From NCBI RefSeq assembly GCF_000974445.1, contig NZ_BBOJ01000012.1, positions 186,001-250,000 on the forward strand: a DNA stretch of 64,000 nucleotides, in the 5' to 3' direction. The translations under genes and the position numbers were made by a program. The notes below the pieces were generated by a model. It was not told the origin of the DNA and did not search any database. It was given only the letters and a program-made list of their open reading frames with translations. How positions within the stretch are numbered: the stretch's first letter is position 1; every line of letters begins with the position of its first letter. The DNA comes from Lentzea aerocolonigenes. Its GTDB lineage: Bacteria; Actinomycetota; Actinomycetes; Mycobacteriales; Pseudonocardiaceae. Below are positions 52,572-63,700 of the stretch, piece after piece.

Positions 52572-53084
52572 GTGAATCCCGCGAACCCCACTCAGTGGGT
52601 CGAGGAGTACGAGGCCAAGCTGGCCGACCTGAAGAAGAAGTCGGAGGACCTGCAGGAGAACTTCGCGGCGTCCACCGCGACCGTGAAGTCGAAGGACGGC
52701 TCGGTGACGGTGACCGTGGGCCCCAACGGCGGCCTGCAGAACCTCGTCCTCGGTCACCGGGCGGTCGAGCTGGGCGCGGCCAAGCTGACCGCGGTGATCC
52801 TGGAAACCGCGCGGCAGGCCCAGAAGCAGGCGGCGGAGAAGGTCCTCGAGATCTTCAAGCCGCTGGGCGAGGGCACCGAGGCCTACCAGATGGTGTCGGA
52901 CGCGATCCCGGACGACGAGGACGCCGAGGAGACCACCGACACCTACGACGAGATCGACGACGAGCCGGCCCCCGCGCCTGCTCCCCCGCCGGTGAGCCGC
53001 CCCGCGGCGGCCCCGCAGGCGGCGCCCGTGCGTGGACGACGACGCTCGGACGACGAAGACGACGACGACAACCAGCCCTGGTGA
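52572..53084 (+). CDS. YbaB/EbfC-like protein in ESX cluster B
   Basis: A 170-residue paralogue of the cluster A protein. Its YbaB-type core (EEYEAKLADLKKKSEDLQEN, VTVGPNGGLQNLVLG) carries a Pro-rich, acidic tail ending DDDDNQPW. The shared D-rich W-terminal tail in both copies suggests a functional signal. The GTG has a GGAGG site. The next gene begins 10 bases later. Confidence 0.82.
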   Translation: MNPANPTQWVEEYEAKLADLKKKSEDLQENFAASTATVKSKDGSVTVTVGPNGGLQNLVLGHRAVELGAAKLTAVILETARQAQKQAAEKVLEIFKPLGEGTEAYQMVSDAIPDDEDAEETTDTYDEIDDEPAPAPAPPPVSRPAAAPQAAPVRGRRRSDDEDDDDNQPW

Positions 53085-53093
53085 GGAACATCG

Positions 53094-54671
53094 ATGACCG
53101 CGCCTGAAACTCCACTCCCGTCTCCTCCGGGGATGAAGATCACCGAGGAGAACAAGCTCAAGGGCTCGCTGTTCATCGAGGCCTACGGCAGCCTCATCGA
53201 CGGCATCGGCAAGGACGCCGAGTCGGAGACCGAGAAGGCGCTGGACATCACGTTCAACGCGATCGGTGCGGCGTCGGCCACGGTGATGCTGGCGATCGAC
53301 CCGCTGGGCAGCATCATCGGCGCCGGTGTCGGCTGGCTGATCGAGCACGTGTCGTTCCTCCGCGACGCCCTGAACCAGCTGATGGGCAACCCGGAGGAGA
53401 TCCAGGCCAACGTCGAGGCGACCAAGGCCCGCGCGGCCGAGCTGCGCGTGCTGGCCGAGGACCACAAGAGCGGGCTCGCGACGTTCGACGGCTGGACCGG
53501 CGCGTCCTCCGAGGCGTTCAAGCGCAGCATGGACGGCATGAGCCAGGAGCTCGACGAGCTCGCGCAGGCCGTCGAGACCAAGGCCAAGATCGTCGCGATC
53601 ATGGGCATGCTGGTCACCGTGCTGCGCGACATCGTCCGCGACCTGATCGCACAGCTGATCGGTTCGCTGATCGGTGGCGCGATCCTCGCGGCCGCCGCCA
53701 TGATCCCGACGTTCGGCGCCTCGATCCCGGCCTTCATCGGCTTCGCGGTCGGCAAGGCGGTCGCGCTGGGCACGAACATCGCCTCGCGCGTCGCCCGCGT
53801 GGTGGCGGCGCTGGGCCGTCAGATGAAGCGGATCGGCGACCTCGACGGCATCATGGCCAAGATCAGCAAGGGCTGGGAGCGCTTCGAGAACACCGCCGAC
53901 GTCGCCGAGATCTCCTACGAGGGCTACAAGGCCTCGAAGGACGTCGACAAGAAGATCGACGAGGCGGTCCAGAAGAACCAGTCGGGCGGCCAGGGCGGCG
54001 GTGCCACCCCGGAGACGCTCGCCAACGCGCGTGTCGGCACGGTGCAGGCGAGTGCGTTCGAGGCGCCGCACGCCCGTGTGGGCACCGTGCAGATGGACGC
54101 GGCCGAGCCGATGCAGGCGCTGAGGCGGCCGGACGCCCCCGTGGAGCCGATGCAGGCGCTCAGGCGGATGGACGCCCCCGTGGAGCCGATGCACGCGACC
54201 ATGCGCGCCGAGGCGCACGTCGAGCCGATGCAAGCGCTTAGGCGGATGGAGGCCGTCGAGCCGCTGCAGCCGATGCACCGGGTGGAGGCCGTGACGGCCA
54301 CCGCCCCCACTCATTTCAACGCGCCCGCTGCCCAGGACGCGACGATGGTCTCGGGCGTGAGCATGACCGCGGCCTCGCCGGTTCACCAGGTCGTGCAGCC
54401 GTTCGAGATGAGTGAGGGGTACGGCGAGCCTTCGGAGCCGTCCGGCTACGAGCCGATGGCGCGGACGCAGATGTCCCAGGCGTACGAGGTCCTCGAGCCG
54501 ATGCAGCCGGCCTACGCGCGGGTCGAGGCCGAGCAGCCCGTCCACGAGGCCGTGAACCCGCTCATGGCGAGCGAGCCGCTCCGCCCGGCGTACGAGGCGG
54601 GAGGCGGTGCCGCCGCCACACCGCTGCGCCCGACCGTCGTGCACGAACGCTCCACCAGGCCGACGGAGTAA
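53094..54671 (+). CDS. Long type VII secretion substrate B
   Basis: A 525-residue protein. Residues about 15-290 match the N-terminal module of substrate A (LAIDPLGSIIGAGVGWLIEH; DGWTGASSEAFKRSM with a WTG turn) and include long hydrophobic helices. The C-terminal half is polar and low in order, with five 13-residue repeats around VEPMQALRR (DNA at 54105-54290), and no toxin-like domain. It may form part of the export or delivery path for the giant protein encoded 66 bases downstream. Confidence 0.75.
   Translation: MTAPETPLPSPPGMKITEENKLKGSLFIEAYGSLIDGIGKDAESETEKALDITFNAIGAASATVMLAIDPLGSIIGAGVGWLIEHVSFLRDALNQLMGNPEEIQANVEATKARAAELRVLAEDHKSGLATFDGWTGASSEAFKRSMDGMSQELDELAQAVETKAKIVAIMGMLVTVLRDIVRDLIAQLIGSLIGGAILAAAAMIPTFGASIPAFIGFAVGKAVALGTNIASRVARVVAALGRQMKRIGDLDGIMAKISKGWERFENTADVAEISYEGYKASKDVDKKIDEAVQKNQSGGQGGGATPETLANARVGTVQASAFEAPHARVGTVQMDAAEPMQALRRPDAPVEPMQALRRMDAPVEPMHATMRAEAHVEPMQALRRMEAVEPLQPMHRVEAVTATAPTHFNAPAAQDATMVSGVSMTAASPVHQVVQPFEMSEGYGEPSEPSGYEPMARTQMSQAYEVLEPMQPAYARVEAEQPVHEAVNPLMASEPLRPAYEAGGGAAATPLRPTVVHERSTRPTE
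54105..54290 (+). repeat. 39-base tandem repeats (VEPMQALRR units)
   Basis: In-frame units start at 54105, 54144, 54183, 54222 and 54258: four 39-base steps, the last shortened to 36. Each encodes EPMQALRR or a variant, giving an alternating acidic-basic pattern. Confidence 0.8.
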
Positions 54672-54736
54672 GTCCAGCCAACAGCCGGGATCCCGATCCC
54701 GCCTTGTTCTGACGCAGCACTGGAGAATCGCCGCTC

Positions 54737-57700
54737 ATGGCCAAGGGGAACGTCAATCCCAACCCGTCGCCGAACCCGAACCCGGCGCCGAACCCGACCC
54801 CCTCGGCGCCGCCACCCACCGGAACCGGTGGGGGCGGCCCCACCGGCAACACCGGCTTCTCCATGAACGACTCCTCGATGCAGGGGTTGCAGAACAAGGC
54901 GGGCGACCTGGGGTCCCGGCTGGCGAGCATCTCGAGCGGCTTGCGGGGCCTGAACTTCAGCGGCAACGCCCTGGGCCCCATCGGCCTGTTCGCGGTGCCG
55001 GCGCTGAACGCGTCCAACGACAACGCCGTCGCTCAGGCCGACAAGGGAGCCAAGGCGTTCACCGACGTCCAGTCGGGCATCAAGGCCACGCACCAGACCG
55101 CCGTCAACACCGACACCGGCCAGGGCACCAACTTCAAGTCGTTCGACACCAGCACGACGGCCAAGCCGCCACCCGGTTCGGCGGGAACCACGCTCGGCGG
55201 TGCCAAGCAGGACGGCCCCAAGGTGTCCGGGCCGGGCACGATCGCCGGTGGCACGGGCGGCACCAAGGGCGCCAACGTCCAGAGCGGGCCGAAGGTCGCT
55301 CAGGGGCCGAACATCAAGGGCGGCACCGGACCCGCCAGCAGCGGCGGTGTCAAGACACCCGGCGGCCCCTCGGTGTCCACGGCGCCCAACATCAAGGGCG
55401 GCACCGGACCTGCCGGTGGCAGCGGGGTGAAGACGCCGGGCGGCCCCTCCGTGGGGACCGCGCCCAACATCAAGGGCGGCACCGGACCTCTCGGTGGCGG
55501 TGCGGTGAACACGCCCGGCGGTGCGTCGGTCGGCATCCCGCCCAACGTCAAGGGCGGCACGGGTCCTGTCGGTGGCGGCGGGGTCAAGACACCCGGCGGC
55601 CCTTCGGTCGGGGCCACACCGAACATCAAGGGTGGTGCCGGCCCTGTCGGCACCGGAATTCCGAAGGGCCCTGGCGGCGTCGGACCCGTGGCGCCTCCGG
55701 TCATCGGCGGCACGCCAGGTTCCTCGACCCCGAAGTCGCCGGGAACGCCCGGCGGTGGCGGCAAGGGCATCGGCATCCCCACCCTGCCCGGCACCACGCC
55801 GGGTTCGACCCCGGGTTCGACCGCGGGCACCAAACCCGGCGTGACCCCACCGGGCCCGCAGAACGCCGTGACGTCACCTTCACGCGGCTCCACCCCACCC
55901 GGAATGTCACCGGGCATGGCCCCACCGATGGCTCCAGGCGCAACCCCAGGAGCCACCGGCGGCGAAAGGGGCGGCAGCAAGTTCGGCACGGGCAGCGGCA
56001 AGGGCCTGTTCGACGCCCCCAAGCCCGGCACCCCGGACAGCACCATCACCAAGGCGCCACCGAGCTCGACCGCAACGCCCCCGCCCGCCCCGAAGCCGGG
56101 CGTTCCCGGCACTGGTGTTCCGGGCAGCGGCGTCCCGGGTAGCGGCGTGCCCGGCAGCTCGACACCAGGTGCGGCCACCCCGAAGCCGGGCGTCCCGGGC
56201 AACGCGACCCCGTCCACACCGGGCCCGCAAAGCGCCGTGACCCCACCGTCGACCACGGCCCCACGCGGCGGCGTCACCCCACCGGCCTCTCCAGCGACCT
56301 CCCCCGCGGCCACCCCCGGCATGGCCCCACCCATGGCTCCAGGCGCAACCCCAGGAGCCACCGGCGGCGAGAGGGGCGGCAGCAAGTTCGGCACGAGCGC
56401 CGGCAAGGGCGTGTTCGACGCGCCCAAGCCCCCCACCCCGGACAACACCATCACGAGGGCTCCGGGCACCTCACCCTCAACGCCCCCGCCTGCCCCGAAG
56501 CCAACCCCGCTGACCCCACAACCGTCCTCCACCACCCCGAGCACCACACCGCAGCCCCAGCCGCGCCCGGCACCCACCCCACCGCCCGCGCCGAACACCG
56601 CCGCGCCGTCCCCCGCACCCAAGGCGGACACCGCGCCCGCCCAGACGCGCCCGACCCCGCCGCCCGCGCCGCCGATCAACACGCCGGCCCCAGCCCAGGC
56701 GACGAACACGCCGTCGCCGACCACTCCGGCACCGAAGCCGGACACCACCCCAGCTCCGGCATCGCCGAAGGCCGACACACCACCCGCACAGACGCGCCCG
56801 GCCCCGCCGACGAACGTGCCACCGGCCAACACGCCGTCCCCCGCGCCGAACGTCAACGCGCCGTCCACCAACCCCTCGACGAACGCGCCATCACCGAAGC
56901 CGGACACCACCCCGTCCCAGGCAACGCCCAAGGCCGACACGCCACCCGCACAAACACGCCCGGCCCCACCGACGAACGTGCCACCGGCCAACACGCCGAG
57001 CCCCAGCGCGCCCACGGTCAACACGCCGAGCCCGAACACCCCGCCGGTAAACGCGCCCTCGCCGAGCCCGAGCGTCAACGCGCCTTCGCCCAACCCCGCG
57101 ACGAACGTCCCGCCGGCCAACGTCCCCTCGGCGAACCCGTCGTCGCCCAATCCAGCGACCAACGTCCCGCCGCCAAGGCCCGAGACGAACGTCCCGCCGT
57201 CGAACACGCCGCCGGTTCAGGCCAAGCCGACGCCAGACGTCCAGCCGAACCCGAACACCCCCAAGCCGGACACGACCCCCGGCCAGGCAAAGCCCACCCC
57301 GGACACGAACACGCCGCCGCCCGCGCAGACGCGTCCCGCTCCGGCGCCGCCCGTCAACACGCCGCCGGTCAACACGCCGCCCCCGAACGCGCCGACCACC
57401 GTGCCGGGCACCGACGTCCCGTCCGCGAACACCCCGAGCCCGAGCACCAACACCCCGAACCCCAACACCCCGGGCTCCAACGCGCCAAACCCGAACACTC
57501 CCAGCCCGAACACGCCGAACCCCAACACCGCGAGCCCCAACGCGCCCAGCCCCAACGCCCCCAGCCCGAACTCGCCGAACCCGAACACGCCGAGCTCCAA
57601 CGCGCCGAACCCCAACTCCCCCAACCCGAGCCCCAACACGCCGACCGTCCAAACGCGACCGGCCCCCGGCGGCGCCAACCCCCAGCCCGCCCCCAACACC

Positions 57701-60700
57701 ACCACGAGCCCGAACACCACCACGACCGCCGCACCCGACATCGTCGTGGCGCCCCCGCTGGTCACCCCGGCCCCGGCCCCGAACCCAACCCCAACCCCCA
57801 GCGCGAACCCCAACCCGAACGTCGTCCCGCGCGCCCACCCGGCGGCCTCGAACTACCAGGCCCAGCCACGCCCCGGCGGCGGCAAGGGCAAGACGCGCGC
57901 CGCCATCAAGAAGTACCTCGGCATCAACTTCATCAAGGGTCTCTTCAACAAGCCCCCCGCAGCGCCGAACCCGACCCCCGCACCAAATCCGAACCCGAAC
58001 CCCGCACCGGCCCCGGTGTCCACCGCCCCGCCGAACCCGTGGACCGACCTCCTCAAGAACCCCAACCCCACGAACATCGACGTGGAGGCCGTCAAGGCCG
58101 AGATCGACACCGCGGTCAACGAAGGCAAGCCCGCCACCGCGCGCATCCTCATCAACCGCCTCAAGAACACCGAGGGCGGTGCGAAAGCCGCCGCCGACCT
58201 CCAGGCGCACTACGACCAAGCCGTCCAGAACAAGGGTGACGCCGGCAAGGTCGACGTCCCCAAGCAGCTGCACTTCGCCTGGTTCGGCGACACGCCGTCA
58301 CCCGAGTCCGTCAACGGCATGCTCGAGTGGGCCGCGCAGACCAACGAGAACAACGGGTGGACGGCCACCCTGTGGACCGACGGGTCCAGCGTCGACTGGG
58401 ACCCCGCGGTGGTGAAGCAGCTCAAAGACGGCGGCATCGACATCAAGTCCGATGTGGACACGCTCGTCGACGAACTCTCGAACAAGACGCCGCCCACCAA
58501 GAACAACACGACGCTCAAGGACGTCTACGCGGCCGCGCAGAGTTCTGACGCGAAGGCCTACAACCTCGCGTCGGACATCGCCCGGTACGCGGTGCTGGCC
58601 AAGAACGGTGGCGTGTACGTCGACGTCGACATCAAGCCAGGGTCGTTGTCGCTGGACAACATCGGCGACATGAAGATGCACCCGACCGACGTGCCGGTGA
58701 TCGGGCCTCGGCTGCGGGACACCAGCAGCGTCCAGAAGGCCACCGGTGACGCCCAGCTCACGCCCGAGAACGTCCAGAACGCCGCCGACGCCCAGTGGAA
58801 GAAGGGCGAGCTCGGCAACGCGTTCATCGTCACGCCGCCGGACGGGGCGCTGATCAACAAGTTCGCCGAGGTCATCCCGCAGAAGTTCGACACCCTCGTC
58901 GACCGCGTGGGGCCGAGGGACGTTCCGCTCGCGGACAAGAAGAGCTCGCCGGAGTTCCTCGGCACGCTCAAGGAGCAGGCGCCGGACGTCTCCGGGCCGA
59001 ACGCGCTCGCCGACAACGGGCTGGCACCGCAGATCGGGCTCATCGGCCAGGTCGCGATGGACCACGGCGGCCTCAACCTCGGGTACAACCCGGGATACAT
59101 GCCGACGGACGTGCCCGCGATCGGCAAGACCGACTTCGAGGCGATGTTCGACCCCGACGTCAAGAACCAGTGGAACGGGATCGAGTGGGTCACGCCGGAG
59201 AGCGAGAGCCAGCTCGACAGGTCGACCGACACCCGTCCCGCACCGAGCGACGGCACGCCCAAGGACGTCAGGAGCGGCGGCGCACCACCGAAGCTGGAGC
59301 CGCCGACGCCCGAGTCGCACCACGGCAAGGACGTCATCACCGACGAGTCGTGGCGGCACGACCCCGCGAAGAGCGCCGACTGGTTCGCGCCCAAGGATCC
59401 TGCTGACCGCAGCACGTGGGCCGATCGCAGGAACGACACCAACGTCCGGACCGTCGACGTCGTCGTCCACGACGTCCGCACCGACTCGACGCCGTCGAAC
59501 ATCAAGTCCTACCAGGGCCTGATCAACTACGACCTGCGCCGCATCGAGACGAGCCCCGGCAACTTCGTGCAGGAGTACACCGTCAAGGTGCACGTCGATC
59601 CCGCGGCGAACGTCGACCCGGACGTCATCGCGCAGGTCAAGGAGAACGCCACCAACGGCGTCGACAACCTGCTCAACCAGGGCTACCGGCTGCCCAGCGG
59701 CGACCAGTTCCACCTCAACCTCGAGTTCACCGACAACAAGGCGGACGCGCACACCAGCATCAAGGTCGACCCGGACAACCCCAACGTCGACCAGACGCAC
59801 TGGAACCCCAGCACCAGCCCCGAGGTGCTCGCCCACGAGACGCTGCACTACCTCGGAATTCCCGACGAGTACAGCGACTCCAGCCGCGTCTTCCAGCAGC
59901 ACGACACGAACTCCGGCGTCCACAAGGACGACGGCGGCATGATGGGCAGCGACGTCCACGGCCCCGACCCCGGTCTGCGGCCCCGTCACCTCTGGCTGGT
60001 CGAACGCACCGCCAACAGCCAGGTGATGGTGCCCGACACGAGGATCGAGCCGGCCGGCCCGGCCACCGTGCCGCCACCCGCGAACCCGAACCCGAACACC
60101 GACACGCGGCCCGACGCCGACACGCGGCCGATGCCGGACAAGCGCCCGTTCGACGAGGACAGCGACAGCGACGCCGAACCCGAACCGGCCACCAAGAAGC
60201 GGAAGAACGACGGGGAAGCGTCCACTGTGGACGACACCCCGATGGACGTCGACGCGAACACCCAGTCCGACGGCGACGCGAACACCCAGTCCGACGGCGA
60301 CGTCGACATGAACGATGCCCAGAACGACAGTCAGCTGGACAACCTCGCCGACCAGTTCGACACGCTGTCCCTCGGCGACGTCAACTTCTCCTACAACCCG
60401 GCGTTCGCCCAGCTCGCCAACGGCGACATCGACCTGCCCACCAAGGACAACTACCTCGCCAAGCTCAAGGAGAGCGTCGAGGGCGACAAGCGTCCGTCGT
60501 TCGTGGTCAACATGATCGTCGGCCACAACCAGCTCGGCGAGATCAACGACGTCATCAACGCCATCACCAAGGACGCCGGTCCGATCGGCAAGGACATGGT
60601 GTTCGTGGTCGGTGTGAACGGCCGCGCCGGCTCGAACGCCGACATGGGCGCCAACATCGAGACGGCGAACAACGCCGTCGCGAACCGGAAAGAGCCCGTG

Positions 60701-63700
60701 GCGATCGTGCCGTTGTCCGAGGTGAAGGCCAACGAGGACTTCCCCTTCGGCAGGATGCGCAACGAGACGATGCACAGCGCTGCCACGAAGTTCGCGGTCG
60801 GCGCGCTGAACGGCAAGGGCACCCACCCGTACCTGTCGATCCAGGACTTCGACACCGGCTCCCGCCTCGTCACGGGCGGGCAGAAGGACGTCTTCACCCA
60901 CTTCAACGAGACGCTGAACCCGCCGGACGTCGGCCCGATCCGCCCGCTGATGCACGCGGGTGGCTACCGCGTCGGCGACCCCCAGGCACTCGTCAGGGAC
61001 GTTCAGACGCGGATCGACAAGGAACAGGCGGCGCTCGACAACAACACGTCGCTGGACGACAAGAAGCGGGCCGAACAGCAGCGGCAGCTCGACCTCGCGA
61101 AGGAGCACCTGCAGGACCCGGACTTCCCCGCCAAGTTCCAGCAGGCGATGAACGACGACATGGACGCTCGGGTCCGGCAGGCGGACTCGGCGCCGCTGCT
61201 GCCGTACTCGCCAGAGCCCAACCTGTTCATCGACGCGAACGTCACGGTGGTCGACCCGAACGTGAAGTTCAGCGACGGGGAGGCCGAGTTCAACGGCCTC
61301 GGCAAGTCGATGAACTCCTTCGCCGGCAAGGAACTGGCCGAGATCCACACGAACCAGCTGCCGAAGCCCGAGCTCAACGCGGATCTCAACGCGGCCAAGG
61401 CCCAGCTCGAAGCCGACATCGCGGCACAGGGCGGCGTCCCCAGCCCGAGCCAGGCCAAGACCCTGGAGTCGATCAACGCCAACATCGAGTCCAACACCAG
61501 GAATGCCAACGACAACCCGGCTTTCAAGGCGGCGTCCACCAACGTCGTGGTGGACTCCGGCATCGACGTCGACGCGCAGACGAACCGCAACCCGTACCGC
61601 GGCGAGAACTTCTCCACCGACTTCGTGAACGGCGCGGTGGGCACCGACCTGTCCCGCATCGCGCTCGGTTACGCCAAGTCCGACGGCAAGTCGTGGCCGC
61701 AGTCGCACGTCGCCCTCAACACGGTGCCGAACCGGACCTACGGTGGCGACAACCCGACGGCGGCGAAGGCGGCCAAGGCCGAGACGTCGGCCGCGGACAT
61801 CCGCAACGAGTTCCAGGACAAGAAGCCCGGCAGGGGCGGCCAGCCGAACCCGGGCAACAAGCCCCACGTGAAGCGCGAACCCCAGCAGATCGTCAAGCAC
61901 GAGTACGACTACGACCCCGCGACCGGCACGCACGTCGAGACCAGCACGACGGGTGGCTGGAACCCTTCGAAGGTCGACTCGCTGAAGCTCGGCTGGGAGG
62001 ACAAGAACACCTTCAACAAGGCGGTGTCCGCGCCGATCGAGGGGCACGGGCACATGGGCGTCGACCCGCAGGCCGACCCCACCACGAACTACCCGCCGCC
62101 CAGGGAGAAGCCCGCGGACGGCAAGAAGCTCCCGCCGCGGACCGAAGCCGAGCTCGGCCACATCGACCAGACGGCCAAGCAGCAGAAGATGGCCACAGTG
62201 CTGAACATGGCGCTGTCGGACAACAACAGCAACGTCACCCGCACGTTCGGCATGTTCGAGCACGGCATCGCGCCGCTCGCGGGCGACCCGCGGCCCGACG
62301 GTGTGTTCAACGCGGTGCACGACGCGCTGGCCAACGAGAACGGGGGCAAGAAGAAGGGCGGCAAGGGCAAGGCCGTCCCGTCTGCGACGGACCTGCGCAC
62401 CGGTGCGATCCGGCAGGGCTCGATCGCCTCGCCCGGCATCACCTCGCAGATCGCGAACTTCCGCCAGGAGCACGGTCTGGAGAACGGCCACCTGGTCAAC
62501 GCGGTCATCGAACCGGGCCCGACGCCCAAGACCGAGATCCCGCCGCACTTCAAACCCGACCCGAACTACAACCATCCGGTCGACAACACGGGCACGCCCG
62601 GCACCGAGCTGGACACCGACCAGCGCGCCGAGCAGGACGCCGCCGACGCGGCCGAGAAGGCCGCTGAGAACGCCAAGGCGGCCAAGGCGGAGGAGCTCGC
62701 CGTCAAGCTCCTCGCGACCCAGCTCAACCGGCCGATCAACCTCCACGGCCCGAACGGGGTCACGACGATCGACCCGTTCCACGAGCTCAAGCCGGACGTC
62801 AAGGAGAACTCCACCAAGGCGGACCAGGACAAGGCGAAGAGGTGGAAGGAGCCGAAGTTCGGGAAGCCGCTCGACATCAGGGTGCAACCGAACCCGAACG
62901 GCAAGTCCACTTTCACGCCCCACACCCCGGTGAACCCGCCGGGGTCGCACGACCCCGATGCGGGCCCGTCCGGCACGTCGCACCGCGGCGCGCCACCCGC
63001 ACCGGACGCCGACACCCGTCCGGCGCCCGAGGTGCAGACGCGCCCCGCACCGCCGACGCCGAACCCGGTCATCCCGATGACGACCGTGGCACCGCCCGCG
63101 GTCGGTCAGGTCATGCCGGGCACGCAGAACCTGCCGTCGTTCTTCCAGGACAACAAAGCCCTGGGCACGATCGCGCCGACGGACGTGCGCGGCGCCGAGA
63201 ACGTCACCAGCGCGATTCCGAACCTCAAGCCCGCTGACGCCGCCCGCATCCAGCAGGCGCTCAAGGGCGACTTCGAGTCGTTCCTCGACAGCGGACGCAA
63301 CTTCCAGGTCAAGGTCGGCAACACCTCGTACGAGGTGAACGTCCGCGCCACGATGCAGGCGCAGACGGACACCGCCCCGGTGGACGCGCCGCACGTCAAG
63401 GTCGACGCGGTCGCGCAGTCTGGCAACTCGTCGTCGACGACGCACACCGTTGCGACGGCCAACGACATCGGCACCTCGGCCACGGCCGGTGTGGCGATGG
63501 GCCCGTACGGCTCGCTCGGCGGCAAGGCGCAGCTCGCCACGCCGGCGCAGTCGCAGAGCACGTCGTCGTCCCTCACCGACCAGCGGGCGATCCGCGCGGG
63601 TGAGGGCTCGACCCAGGCGACCGTGCAGGTCTCGTACGACATCACCCTCACCGCCGCCAACGGCACCGTCCGCACCCTCGACCCCGTCACCACCGGCACC

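Noticed and set aside
51675-54644. Minus-strand frame of 989 codons rich in Arg, His and Leu
   Set aside because: It lies opposite four well-supported ESX genes and shows only antisense composition.
55300-57207. Minus-strand Gly/Val-rich frame resembling a PE_PGRS-type protein
   Set aside because: It is the antisense of the Pro/Asn/Thr stalk; complementary codons give Gly and Val automatically.
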